From assembly GCF_000007605.1 (NCBI RefSeq), contig NC_003361.3, forward strand, positions 1-64,000: 64,000 nt of DNA, written 5' to 3'. This document shows positions 38,984 through 47,846 of this stretch, one piece after another; position 1 is the first letter of the stretch; each line of letters starts with the position of its first letter. Source of the stretch: Chlamydia caviae GPIC. Its GTDB lineage: Bacteria; Chlamydiota; Chlamydiia; Chlamydiales; Chlamydiaceae. The position numbers were made by a program, and so were the translations under genes. The notes under the pieces were generated by a model. That model searched no databases and had not been told where the DNA came from. It saw nothing but the letters and a program-made list of their open reading frames with translations.

Positions 38984-39329
38984 CGTCTAATTCATCACTT
39001 GACATATACAGCTATCGAAAATACTCTAGGCTTTCATCGTCAATGCGATGAATTTGTATGCAAGTGTGGTCTAGTACTGGCAGATCGTAGTTGATAACAA
39101 GTGCAATAAAAATCAGCTCGATTTTTCTTAGGTCTTTTGTTCTTTATAGTGAAAAAGATGAACAAGAAAACGAACATGATATTGTTTATAGAAACAAGAA
39201 ATCGTTTTTATTTTTAAAGTTTGTATTGGCATAACTCGATTTAAGGGCTGAAAAAGCTAAGTCTAGAAAAGAGGTTGTCTAATTTTTCGATGAAGAAGAG
39301 ACAGCCGTTCCTGTATAGGAAGAGCGTGC
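38984..39329 (+). other. Leader region between hemA and the type III secretion operon
   Basis: This 346-base gap has a weak AT-rich terminator-like hairpin (AAAAATC 39108-39114 with GATTTTT 39120-39126) after hemA. A TATAGT box lies near 39138. The region probably contains the operon promoter, but no -35/-10 pair stands out. No gene is visible. Confidence 0.4.
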
Positions 39330-39734
39330 ATGTTGGAGAAATTGATAAAAAATTTTGCCACGTATATTGGTATAACGTCAACCCTCGAATTCGATGCTGA
39401 TGGAGCATATGTCTTGCCTATAAGCGATCTTGTCAAGATACGTGTACTACAAAATGCAGATAATGAAATTGTATTTAAAGCTTTCTTAGGGGAATTGGCT
39501 CCTTCTGCGGACATAAACAAAGTATACTTACAGATGATGACGGCGAACTTGTTTGGTAGAGAAACAGGAGGTAGTGCTTTAGGATTGGATTCTGAAGGCC
39601 ATGTCGTCATGACGCGTAGAATTCCCGAAGAAGTTTCATATGAAGATTTTGCACGTTACATAGAGAGTTTTATGAATTTTTCTGAAACCTGGCTAGAAGA
39701 TTTGGGACTAAATAAAGCACAACAAGGACAATAG
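39330..39734 (+). CDS. scc4: Type III secretion chaperone Scc4 (CT663-like)
   Basis: The 134-residue protein has the small acidic alpha/beta layout of class I secretion chaperones (CesT/SycE type). Position immediately before cdsD matches CT663. Scc4 was reported to pair with Scc1 as chaperone of the gatekeeper CopN. Earlier in development it also contacts RNA polymerase sigma-66 region 4 and core. AGGAAGAG lies about 10 bases before the ATG. It appears to be first in a long operon, so expression may link chaperone supply and apparatus genes. Confidence 0.85.
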   Translation: MLEKLIKNFATYIGITSTLEFDADGAYVLPISDLVKIRVLQNADNEIVFKAFLGELAPSADINKVYLQMMTANLFGRETGGSALGLDSEGHVVMTRRIPEEVSYEDFARYIESFMNFSETWLEDLGLNKAQQGQ

Positions 39735-39753
39735 GCAACAGGGGTAGAAAAAC

Positions 39754-42231
39754 ATGGGTGCACGTTTAATTATTGATAAAGGCCCGTTGTCAGGATTTGT
39801 TCTAGTCCTTGAAGAAGGGACAAGCTGGTCGATAGGAAGAGATGACGCGACTAGCGATATTCAGTTAGAAGATCCTAAGATTGGCGATACCCAAGTTGTT
39901 ATAAGTTTAGAAGCAGGTGTGTACTCTGTCACAAATTTAGACACTGCGTACCCTGTTATTGTAAATGGCAAAGAAATACAAGAGATAACAACTCTGCAAA
40001 ACGGTGACATCTTAACGTTTGGAAGCAATCAATATTCTTTCTTCACGAATGAGTTTGATCCTGAGGACGTTGTTTACGATTTTGACCTTTCTTCGAAAAA
40101 TACTACTAATGTCACGCCCGAACCTGCCGATAGTAAAAAGAAGACGAAGAAAGAGAAAAAGTCTTCACAAGACAGTGGAAAAAAATCTTCTTCGAAACAG
40201 CAAGATTCTTCCAATACTTCTCCTACCGATAAAGACAAAGAACTTGCTGAAGCTTTCTTAGCTTCTGCAAAGACAGGAAAGAAAGCTCTCGATCAAAAGG
40301 TAGATATAGATACGCTACCCGATTCTGGAATAAAAAAGAAAAAATCTCCATTAGGAGATATAAAAAATACTGAAACCCAGCATACTACTATGGAAGAAAA
40401 CGGAGCTTTGCCTAATCAAAATCAGCAGCCGTTGCCAGATTCTGATCCTGTTAAACAGGAGCAATCGCAAGAAGGTGGTGACCGGCCTAAAGAAGGTGAA
40501 CCTGTTAAAGAATCTCCTGCTTCTAAAGAAGAAGTATCTCCCCAAGGAACTGCACCTGATGAGAAGCGGGATGTAGAAGATGCCCTTGATGACAAAGAAG
40601 CTTCTGAAGATGTAGAGGATAAAAAAGAAACTTCCGAGGAAGTAGCGGATGATAAAGAAGCTGCTGAAGAAACTCCGGAGAACAAAGAAGAAACCGAAGA
40701 AAAGTCTGAAGAGGCTGACGAGAAAGCTGAAGAGGAAAACGAACAGGAAGATAAAAAGGCTGAAAAAGCTGAAATCTTGTCCCCGTTTAATGTGCAAGAT
40801 CTCTTTAGATTTGATCAGGGTATTTTCCCTGCAGAAATAGATGATATCGTTCAGAAGAATGTTTCCGTAGATCTTTCTCAGCCCTCCCGCTTTTTACTAA
40901 AAGTATTAGCCGGAGCGAATATCGGTGCAGAGTTCCATCTAGATACAGGAAAATCCTATGTTTTAGGCAGTGATCCTGCTTCTGCGGATATTGTCTTTAA
41001 CGATCTTAGCGTCTCAGGTCGCCATGCAAAGATCATCGTAAGTAACGATGGATCTATCATGGTAGAAGATTTAGGAAGTAAAAATGGCGTAATCATTGAA
41101 GGAAAGAAGATAGAGAACAGCTCTACTTTAAGTTCCAATCAAGTTGTTGCTCTAGGAACAACGCTATTCTTATTGATAGACCATTTGGCTCCTGCCGATA
41201 CGATTGTAGCCTCATTTGCTCCAGAAGATTATGGTTTATTTGGTCGTCCTCAAGATGCTGAAGAAATAGCTCAGCAGGCAGCTCAGGAAGAAGAAGAAAA
41301 GCGTAAGCGAGCTACTCTGCCTACGGGATCTTTCATTCTCACATTGTTCATTGGTGGACTTGCTATCCTTTTCGGTATAGGTACAGCTTCTTTATTCCAT
41401 ACAAAAGAAGTTATCCCTATTGAAAATATGGACTTCCAAGAAGACATCGAGCGTGTAGTAAATGCCTTCCCAACAGTTCGTTACACATTTAATAAAAATA
41501 ACGGTCAGCTCTTTTTAATCGGGCACGTAAAAAACAGTATTGATAAAAGCGAGCTTCTCTATAAAATGGACGCTTTGTCTTTCATCAAATCTATCGATGA
41601 CAATGTGATTGATGACGAAGCCGTCTGGCAAGAAATGAACATCTTGTTATCAAAAAGAACAGAGTTCAAAGGTGTCAGTATGCACTCTCCAGAACCTGGA
41701 CAGTTTGTGATCACAGGATACCTAAAAACAGAAGAACAGTCTGTATGTCTCTCAGATTACCTGAATGTGCATTTCAACTATCTTTCCCTGCTTGAAAACA
41801 AGGTAATCATAGAATCACAAATGTTGAAAGCAATTGCTGGTCAACTTTTGCAATCAGGATTTGCAAACATTCACGTAGCCTTTGTTAATGGCGAAGTTGT
41901 TCTTACCGGTTATGTAAACAATGCCGATGGTGAGAAATTCCGTTCTGTTGTTCAGGAAATTTCTAGTATACCTGGCGTACGTCTTGTAAAAAACTTTGTT
42001 GTTTTGCTTCCTGTTGAAGAAGGCATCATAGATTTAAATTTACGGTATCCTAGCCGTTATCGTGTAACCGGATATTCAAAATACGGTGACGTGAGCATTA
42101 ATGTTGTAGTCAATGGTAGGATTTTGACCCGTGGTGATGTTATCGATGGAATGACGGTAACAAGCATCCAACCAAACTGTATCTTTTTAGAGAAGGAAGG
42201 GTTGAAATATAAAATCGAGTACAATAAATAG
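39754..42231 (+). CDS. cdsD: Type III secretion inner-membrane ring protein CdsD
   Basis: CdsD is the SctD/YscD-type inner ring component. It has an N-terminal FHA domain (about residues 5-90). A long acidic, Lys/Glu-rich linker follows (about 125-345). A second FHA domain (about 385-470) carries YVLGSDPAS, SGRHAKI and GSKNGV. One membrane segment lies at about 527-549 (FILTLFIGGLAILFGIG), and the periplasmic region has repeated ring-building folds. Ordinary SctD proteins have one FHA-like domain and about 400 residues. This one has 825. The chlamydial protein was reported as a kinase substrate of PknD, fitting the phosphothreonine-binding FHA folds. Confidence 0.92.
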   Translation: MGARLIIDKGPLSGFVLVLEEGTSWSIGRDDATSDIQLEDPKIGDTQVVISLEAGVYSVTNLDTAYPVIVNGKEIQEITTLQNGDILTFGSNQYSFFTNEFDPEDVVYDFDLSSKNTTNVTPEPADSKKKTKKEKKSSQDSGKKSSSKQQDSSNTSPTDKDKELAEAFLASAKTGKKALDQKVDIDTLPDSGIKKKKSPLGDIKNTETQHTTMEENGALPNQNQQPLPDSDPVKQEQSQEGGDRPKEGEPVKESPASKEEVSPQGTAPDEKRDVEDALDDKEASEDVEDKKETSEEVADDKEAAEETPENKEETEEKSEEADEKAEEENEQEDKKAEKAEILSPFNVQDLFRFDQGIFPAEIDDIVQKNVSVDLSQPSRFLLKVLAGANIGAEFHLDTGKSYVLGSDPASADIVFNDLSVSGRHAKIIVSNDGSIMVEDLGSKNGVIIEGKKIENSSTLSSNQVVALGTTLFLLIDHLAPADTIVASFAPEDYGLFGRPQDAEEIAQQAAQEEEEKRKRATLPTGSFILTLFIGGLAILFGIGTASLFHTKEVIPIENMDFQEDIERVVNAFPTVRYTFNKNNGQLFLIGHVKNSIDKSELLYKMDALSFIKSIDDNVIDDEAVWQEMNILLSKRTEFKGVSMHSPEPGQFVITGYLKTEEQSVCLSDYLNVHFNYLSLLENKVIIESQMLKAIAGQLLQSGFANIHVAFVNGEVVLTGYVNNADGEKFRSVVQEISSIPGVRLVKNFVVLLPVEEGIIDLNLRYPSRYRVTGYSKYGDVSINVVVNGRILTRGDVIDGMTVTSIQPNCIFLEKEGLKYKIEYNK

Positions 42232-42277
42232 CCGATGTTAAGGCTTGATAATTCTTTTGTATTTAGGAAGAAATACT

Positions 42278-42529
42278 ATGTTTAATATGGAAAATACAGC
42301 TGCTAAAGAAGATAAATCTTCTCGTCAGCTGTTTGATTTAGAGAAAGATATGCAGGATCTGAGTAAAGCTCAGGAGATCAAAGCTAACGTGCAGGATAAA
42401 GTGCAGAAATTAAATGCTTCTCTTCGAGAAGGTTCTGATAAAGTATTTTTCGAGAAGCAACAAACATTGTTAGCAGGATATCTAGCCCTTCAGAAAGTTC
42501 TCGGGCGGATCAACCGCAAAATGGTTTAA
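42278..42529 (+). CDS. cdsE: Needle chaperone CdsE (CT665-like)
   Basis: The start at 42278 (MFNMENTAAK) follows AGGAAG, giving 83 residues. The protein is polar and helical, with a coiled-coil-like segment (LFDLEKDMQDLSKAQEIKANVQDKVQKL). In C. trachomatis the equivalent protein was reported to act with CdsG as a co-chaperone of the needle subunit, like YscE with YscG. Location directly before the needle gene supports this. Confidence 0.8.
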   Translation: MFNMENTAAKEDKSSRQLFDLEKDMQDLSKAQEIKANVQDKVQKLNASLREGSDKVFFEKQQTLLAGYLALQKVLGRINRKMV

Positions 42530-42552
42530 CAGACTAGATAAGTGGAGAATTT

Positions 42553-42813
42553 ATGAGTAGTGGTAGCGGGAGCAGTTGCTCAGCATTTAATTTTAATGAC
42601 ATGCTCAATGGCGTATGTAAGTACGTCCAAGGTGTGCAACAATATTTAACAGAATTAGAAACCTCAACGCAAGGTACTGTTGACTTAGGTACGATGTTTA
42701 ATTTGCAGTTTCGTATGCAAATTTTATCACAGTACATGGAAGCAGTATCCAACATCTTGACAGCAGTGAACACAGAGATGATTACTATGGCAAGAGCTGT
42801 TAAAGGAAGTTAA
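42553..42813 (+). CDS. cdsF: Type III secretion needle subunit CdsF
   Basis: The 86-residue helical-hairpin protein fits the SctF needle family. It has a flexible Gly/Ser-rich start, two helices and a C-terminal block (EAVSNILTAVNTEMITMARAV) that lines the needle lumen. It contains Cys9 and Cys22, unusual in needle proteins. In chlamydiae these were reported to permit disulfide crosslinking in elementary bodies. It lies between its two chaperone genes. A GGAG site precedes the start. Confidence 0.93.
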   Translation: MSSGSGSSCSAFNFNDMLNGVCKYVQGVQQYLTELETSTQGTVDLGTMFNLQFRMQILSQYMEAVSNILTAVNTEMITMARAVKGS

Positions 42814-42831
42814 TAAACTAAGAGAAGGATC

Positions 42832-43281
42832 ATGGCAGATTTGGAATTATTTAAAGCAGATTTTGCGTTGTTGTTTGAAGCTGGCATGTTGGCCATCAAA
42901 CAAGGTGATGAAGAAAGCGCAAGAAAGCTTTTTCAATCTCTAGAAATTTTAAATCCTGACCACTACGGTCATGAATTGGGATTAGCATTGATTGACCTGC
43001 ATAAGATGGAAATTTTTGCTGCAGAAGAGCGCTTAAGTGCTTTAGCACAAAAAGAAGTAGATAATTGGAGCATTAAGTCTTTCCTTTCTCTAACACATAT
43101 GATGATTGTGTTACATCAAGGAAGCTCTTTTGAAGTGCGTCGTGAAAGCTTGGAAAACTGCTTAAAATTAGCAGATCAAGTGTTAGAAAATTGTGAAGTA
43201 GAATCAACAAGAATTCTTGCTCAATCCGTTTTAGACTGGCATGATACTCTAGTAGCTAAAAGTAGTGGACCTTTAGGTTAA
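42832..43281 (+). CDS. cdsG: Needle chaperone CdsG (CT667-like, TPR fold)
   Basis: The 149-residue protein has TPR-like helical repeats (LFEAGMLAIKQGDEESARKLFQSLEILNPDHYGHELGLALIDL), as in YscG-type chaperones that cradle the needle subunit. It follows cdsF after 18 bases with a GAGAAGGA ribosome site. Role inferred from family, gene order and published work on CT667. Confidence 0.83.
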   Translation: MADLELFKADFALLFEAGMLAIKQGDEESARKLFQSLEILNPDHYGHELGLALIDLHKMEIFAAEERLSALAQKEVDNWSIKSFLSLTHMMIVLHQGSSFEVRRESLENCLKLADQVLENCEVESTRILAQSVLDWHDTLVAKSSGPLG

Positions 43282-43324
43282 CCTAGTTTTTGGTTCTAAA
43301 TAAAATATATACGGTTGTTGTCTT

Positions 43325-43993
43325 ATGATAGATCCTTTACAGCTTTTTCCGAAGCTTGACTCCGATAAAGAAACAGCTTCTATACAAAAGCCCTCAGGAA
43401 CTCCTTTAGCTAGCGAGCTGAATAAGGAAGTTCCTGCATTTTCTTTAGGAATGTCCGCGGATACTCTGAATAAAAATGTAGAGGATGTAAAGCCTAATCC
43501 TATGGCGATGATGCAAGATAGAAACTCTAATATCATCGATCCTGAATTGGAAGAAGCCTTAGATTCTGAAGAGCTCAAAGAGCAAATAAACAACCTAAAA
43601 GAGCGTTTGTGGGACGCACAAACAACTCTAAACCAAGATCAAAATAAACTATCTCCTGAACATTTTGAAGCTGTCAGTGTGATTATTGATTTAATCAATG
43701 GAGATCTTAGTGATATAGCTGAACATACACAGCAGAGCTTACAGAAAAAGACAGATGAGGAAAGCGATTCTGTTACACGTAAGATGATCAACTGGGTATC
43801 CTCAGGAGAGGAAGTTTTAAACAGAGCTCTTCTATATTTCTCTGATAGAAATGGAGAGCGAGAAAACTTAGCTGACTTTTTAAAAGTACAATACGCTGTG
43901 CAACGAGCAACACAAAGAGCAGAGCTCTTTGCTAGTATCGTAGGAACTACGGTAAGTAGTATAAAGACGATAATGACCACGCAATTAGGTTAA
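43325..43993 (+). CDS. Probable type III secretion inner-rod protein (CT668-like, SctI/YscI-type)
   Basis: The 222-residue protein has a Ser/Pro/Glu-rich N-terminal half. The helical C-terminus ends FLKVQYAVQRATQRAELF, then ASIVGTTVSSIKTIMTTQLG. That tail resembles, by eye, the conserved C-terminus of YscI: a L-x2-Q-(Y/W)-x3-R-x-T-x3-EL-x-A pattern, then small residues and a terminal helix. Gene order also fits: E, F, G, then this gene, before the ATPase, as yscE-F-G-(H)-I. SctI forms the rod joining needle and export gate. The protein is about twice the length of YscI, the extra being N-terminal. This is a prediction, not an established annotation that I know of. Confidence 0.6.
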   Translation: MIDPLQLFPKLDSDKETASIQKPSGTPLASELNKEVPAFSLGMSADTLNKNVEDVKPNPMAMMQDRNSNIIDPELEEALDSEELKEQINNLKERLWDAQTTLNQDQNKLSPEHFEAVSVIIDLINGDLSDIAEHTQQSLQKKTDEESDSVTRKMINWVSSGEEVLNRALLYFSDRNGERENLADFLKVQYAVQRATQRAELFASIVGTTVSSIKTIMTTQLG

Positions 43994-43994
43994 C

Positions 43995-45323
43995 ATGGAC
44001 GAATTGACGACAGATTTTGACACTCTGATGTCGCAATTAAACGACGTGCATTTGACTACCGTTGTAGGTCGTATCACTGAAGTTGTCGGTATGTTAATCA
44101 AAGCCGTTGTTCCCAATGTTCGTGTTGGGGAAGTGTGCTTGGTTAAACGTCAGGGTATGGAGCCTCTTGTTACCGAAGTTGTTGGCTTCACACAAAGTTT
44201 TGCTTTTCTATCACCATTGGGAGAACTTTCTGGGGTTAGCCCTTCTTCAGAAGTGATCCCAACTGGTCTCCCTTTGTACATCCGTGCAGGGAATGGTCTT
44301 TTAGGGCGTGTGTTGAATGGTTTGGGAGAACCTATTGATACCGAACTGAAAGGACCCTTAGTCGATGTTAATGAAACCTATCCTGTTTTCCGTGCTCCAC
44401 CAGATCCGTTGCATAGGGAAAAGTTAAGAACGATCTTGTCCACAGGCGTGCGCTGCATCGATGGTATGCTCACAGTAGCTAGAGGTCAGCGTATCGGGAT
44501 TTTCGCTGGAGCCGGTGTGGGTAAATCCTCCCTTCTAGGGATGATTGCTAGAAATGCTGAAGAAGCCGATGTTAACGTGATTGCTCTCATAGGAGAGCGG
44601 GGACGTGAGGTTCGCGAGTTTATTGAGGGGGACCTTGGAGAAGAAGGAATGAAACGATCGGTGATCGTCGTTTCTACATCCGATCAATCATCACAATTAC
44701 GATTAAATGCTGCTTATGTGGGTACTGCTATAGCAGAATATTTTCGTGATCAGGGAAAAACTGTCGTTTTAATGATGGATTCTGTAACCCGATTTGCCCG
44801 AGCCTTAAGGGAAGTAGGATTAGCTGCTGGAGAGCCTCCAGCTAGAGCAGGATACACACCTTCAGTATTTTCAACGTTACCTAGACTTCTAGAACGTTCG
44901 GGAGCATCAGATAAAGGAACAATCACAGCATTTTACACTGTGCTTGTCGCTGGAGATGATATGAACGAACCTGTTGCCGACGAAGTTAAATCGATTCTTG
45001 ATGGACATATTGTCTTATCAAATGCTTTAGCACAGGCATATCACTATCCTGCTATTGATGTTTTGGCATCAATTAGCCGATTGCTAACAGCAATTGTTCC
45101 TGAGGAACAAAGACGCATCATAGGAAAAGCTCGTGAGGTATTAGCAAAGTATAAAGCAAACGAAATGCTTATACGTATTGGAGAATACCGCCGAGGTTCT
45201 GATCGCGAAGTGGATTTTGCTATAGATCACATAGACAAACTGAATAGATTCTTAAAGCAAGATATCCATGAAAAAACTAATTACGAGGAAGCTGCGCAAC
45301 AACTTCGGGCTATTTTCCGATAA
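43995..45323 (+). CDS. cdsN: Type III secretion ATPase CdsN
   Basis: CdsN is the hexameric SctN ATPase that unfolds substrates at the export gate. Walker A AGAGVGKSS lies near residues 171-179 and Walker B is in TVVLMMDSVTRFARA. The family signatures GERGREVREF and PSVFSTLPRLLERSG are intact. The 442-residue length is standard. It begins one base after the stop of the preceding gene. Confidence 0.97.
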   Translation: MDELTTDFDTLMSQLNDVHLTTVVGRITEVVGMLIKAVVPNVRVGEVCLVKRQGMEPLVTEVVGFTQSFAFLSPLGELSGVSPSSEVIPTGLPLYIRAGNGLLGRVLNGLGEPIDTELKGPLVDVNETYPVFRAPPDPLHREKLRTILSTGVRCIDGMLTVARGQRIGIFAGAGVGKSSLLGMIARNAEEADVNVIALIGERGREVREFIEGDLGEEGMKRSVIVVSTSDQSSQLRLNAAYVGTAIAEYFRDQGKTVVLMMDSVTRFARALREVGLAAGEPPARAGYTPSVFSTLPRLLERSGASDKGTITAFYTVLVAGDDMNEPVADEVKSILDGHIVLSNALAQAYHYPAIDVLASISRLLTAIVPEEQRRIIGKAREVLAKYKANEMLIRIGEYRRGSDREVDFAIDHIDKLNRFLKQDIHEKTNYEEAAQQLRAIFR

Positions 45324-45343
45324 GATATTAAGGGTAGAATACC

Positions 45344-45862
45344 GTGCCTAAATACCCGTTAGAACCTGTCCTTACGATTAAAAAAGATCGTGTAGATAGA
45401 GCAGAAAAAGTTGTTAAGGAAAAGCGTCGTCTTTTAGAGATAGAACAAGAGAAGTTACGAGAAATCGAAGCGGCTCGTGACAAAGTAAAAAATCACTATA
45501 TGCAAAAGATTCAGCAATTACGAGAATTGTTGGATGAGGGCACAACGAGTGATGCTGTTTTGCAGAGAAAAGCTTACATTAAAGTTGTTGCTGTGCAACT
45601 TGCTGAAGAAGAAGAAAAAGTTAACAAACAAAAAGAAAGCGTTTTAGCAGCTTCTAAAGAGCTGGAAAAAGCAGAAGTTAATTTAGCCAAACGGCGAAAA
45701 GAGGAAGAAAAGACGCGTTTGCATAAAGAAGAGTGGATGAAAGAAGCTCTCAAAGAAGAAGCGCGAGAAGTAGAAAAAGAGCAAGATGAAATGGGACAAC
45801 TGCTTCATCAGTTACGCAAGAATAAACAACGTGAATCGGGGGAATCTAGTTCATGGAATTAA
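45344..45862 (+). CDS. cdsO: Type III secretion stalk protein CdsO
   Basis: The 172-residue protein is one long charged coiled coil (KKDRVDRAEKVVKEKRRLLEIEQEKLREIEAARD...), as in SctO/YscO/FliJ proteins that act as the central stalk in the ATPase. The start is GTG, chosen because it restores the conserved PKYPLEPVLTIKKDRV beginning. It follows cdsN by 20 bases and overlaps cdsP by ten. Confidence 0.9.
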   Translation: MPKYPLEPVLTIKKDRVDRAEKVVKEKRRLLEIEQEKLREIEAARDKVKNHYMQKIQQLRELLDEGTTSDAVLQRKAYIKVVAVQLAEEEEKVNKQKESVLAASKELEKAEVNLAKRRKEEEKTRLHKEEWMKEALKEEAREVEKEQDEMGQLLHQLRKNKQRESGESSSWN

Positions 45863-46701
45863 ATAAAACATCCGAGTCTTTGTACAATTGCAAGACAGAT
45901 CGCCATTCAGTACAACAAGAAGTAGGTCCAGAGCCTAAAGATAACCGTGACGTTAAAGTGTTTTCTTTAGAAGGCCGTCAACAATCAAAACAAGATCGTC
46001 AGGATAAAGTTTCCAGTAAAGATTCTCGTCAAGAATCTCGAGGAGCTGATGATAAGCATGTAGAAGAGAAAACATCAGCAGTATCTTCTAAAGAAGAAGA
46101 TAAAGAAGAGAGTGATGGTTTCATGGCTTATGACAATCCTACAGCAGGCATGGCATTTGTAGATGTTGCTGCTTCTGTATCTAGTGAAGCCGTTGTAGAA
46201 AGTACTACAGTAGCTATCGGCAGTGCAGATTTACAGTGGGTGCAAGATGTTATTGCTAGTACTGTAGAATCTATGATGGTTGCTGATGTTAACGGTCAGC
46301 AATTAATCGAGTTAGTTTTAGATGCTGAAGGTAATGTTCCTGACATTTTTGCAGGTGCGAATTTAACATTAGTACAAACAGGAACAGACCTATCTGTAAA
46401 ATTCTCTAATTTTGTAGATAATGCTCAGATGGCAGAAGCAATGAGTCTCATTGTGAATAACCCTTCTCAGCTTGCTGGTTTAGTAGAGGCATTAAAAAAT
46501 CGTCATTTGAATTTGACAGAATTGGCTGTTGGATCAAGTATTGTACAATTGCCAACTATTGAAGAGGTGCAAACACCTCTACATATGATTGCTGCTACAA
46601 TTCATCAAAGAGATGAAGAGAGAGATCAAGAAGGACAAGATCAGCAGCAACAGCAAGATCAAGAACAAAACCAATATAAAGTTGAAGAAGCACGTTTGTA
46701 A
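45853..46701 (+). CDS. cdsP: Type III secretion needle-length/substrate-specificity protein CdsP
   Basis: The 282-residue protein has a charged, disordered N-terminal half (KDSRQESRGADDKHVEEKTSAV...). A folded region at about residues 125-225 (IELVLDAEGNVPDIFAGANLTLVQTG...) resembles the FliK/YscP C-terminal switch domain. A Gln-rich tail follows (QDQQQQQDQEQNQ). Position between cdsO and cdsQ is that of yscP. It is shorter than YscP, which may relate to needle length. Assignment depends largely on order. Confidence 0.8.
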   Translation: MELNKTSESLYNCKTDRHSVQQEVGPEPKDNRDVKVFSLEGRQQSKQDRQDKVSSKDSRQESRGADDKHVEEKTSAVSSKEEDKEESDGFMAYDNPTAGMAFVDVAASVSSEAVVESTTVAIGSADLQWVQDVIASTVESMMVADVNGQQLIELVLDAEGNVPDIFAGANLTLVQTGTDLSVKFSNFVDNAQMAEAMSLIVNNPSQLAGLVEALKNRHLNLTELAVGSSIVQLPTIEEVQTPLHMIAATIHQRDEERDQEGQDQQQQQDQEQNQYKVEEARL

Positions 46702-46713
46702 AGGTGATTTCTC

Positions 46714-47829
46714 ATGGCAGTAGCAGCGGAGCCTAGCACTAGTTGGTTAAAATCCAGAAATGATTTTCTAAGTTCTTTAGTAAAAACGGAAGAAGGGGTT
46801 TCCCTTCCTCCGTTTCCTGAAGATCTATGCCAACAAAAGTTGAAAGAAAAATTTCGTTTAGAAGACACGAGCCTTACGATTCAACCTCGAGGCTCCCTCT
46901 CTGCTGCTCAGGCTGTTAAAGATTTTGGAACACATCTTTTAGTGCAGTCATTTTTAGCGCAGCCCTTAGATTCTGGAACCTTTTTCTTTGTTACTTCAGA
47001 AGCAGATCTTCAATCTTTCATGGTTGCTGTATTCAATGACTCCAGTTTAGCCTCCTATTTTTATGAAAAGGATAAGCTGTTAGGATTCCATTACTACTTT
47101 TGTGCAGAGCTATGTAAGTTACTCCAAGAATTAGCTTGGATACCTTCGTTATCTGCTAGGGTCGTAGGAGATGCACGGTTTTCTAGTAAGAATCTGCAAG
47201 AATCATATCAAGCTGTAGATATCACTTTTGGGTTAGATGGAAACTCTATGCGTTTCCGTTTACTTTTCCCAGAAGCTCTATGCGACAGTTGCCAAAAGTT
47301 TCTCTCAGCATCGAATCAAAACTTTGATGTGCATCAACTAGATCCTACGCCTTTGACAATGTCCGTAGAAGTGGGCTATTGCCAACTCACACAAGATGAG
47401 TGGCAGCAAGTTGTCCATGGTAGTTTTATCTTGTTGGATAGTTGTTTATATGATCCCGATACAGAAGAAAGCGGTGGTTTACTTACTGTTCAAGGACATC
47501 AATTTTTCGGTGGTCGTTTTCTCGATCCAGCCTCCGGTGAATTTAAAATTACTAGCTATCCGAATTTACAACAGGAAGAACCTACTAAAGAAACTCCAGA
47601 AGTTCTCCCCGCAGCACCTTTACCAGGAAATTGTAAATTAGTAGCGGAAGCTTCTAGATACTCATTAACGGTGGAAGAGTTTTTAAAACTTACTCAAGGT
47701 AGTGTTTTAAATTTCAATGGTGTCCATCCTTCGCGAGGTGTGGATCTCATTCTCAATGGAGCAAAAGTAGGAAGAGGAGAGATAGTATCTTTAGGAGATG
47801 TTTTAGGAATTCGAGTCCTAGAAGTATAA
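46714..47829 (+). CDS. cdsQ: Type III secretion C-ring protein CdsQ
   Basis: The 371-residue protein ends in a FliN/SpoA domain (VEEFLKLTQGSVLNFNGVHPSRGVDLILNGAKVGRGEIVSLGDVLGIRVLEV, about residues 320-371). SctQ builds the cytoplasmic sorting platform with the ATPase and SctL. An upstream SpoA1-like region precedes it. Other SctQ genes have an internal start producing the SpoA2 fragment. Such a start may exist here but I cannot establish it. Confidence 0.93.
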   Translation: MAVAAEPSTSWLKSRNDFLSSLVKTEEGVSLPPFPEDLCQQKLKEKFRLEDTSLTIQPRGSLSAAQAVKDFGTHLLVQSFLAQPLDSGTFFFVTSEADLQSFMVAVFNDSSLASYFYEKDKLLGFHYYFCAELCKLLQELAWIPSLSARVVGDARFSSKNLQESYQAVDITFGLDGNSMRFRLLFPEALCDSCQKFLSASNQNFDVHQLDPTPLTMSVEVGYCQLTQDEWQQVVHGSFILLDSCLYDPDTEESGGLLTVQGHQFFGGRFLDPASGEFKITSYPNLQQEEPTKETPEVLPAAPLPGNCKLVAEASRYSLTVEEFLKLTQGSVLNFNGVHPSRGVDLILNGAKVGRGEIVSLGDVLGIRVLEV

Positions 47830-47846
47830 ACGCATAATTATCTCCC

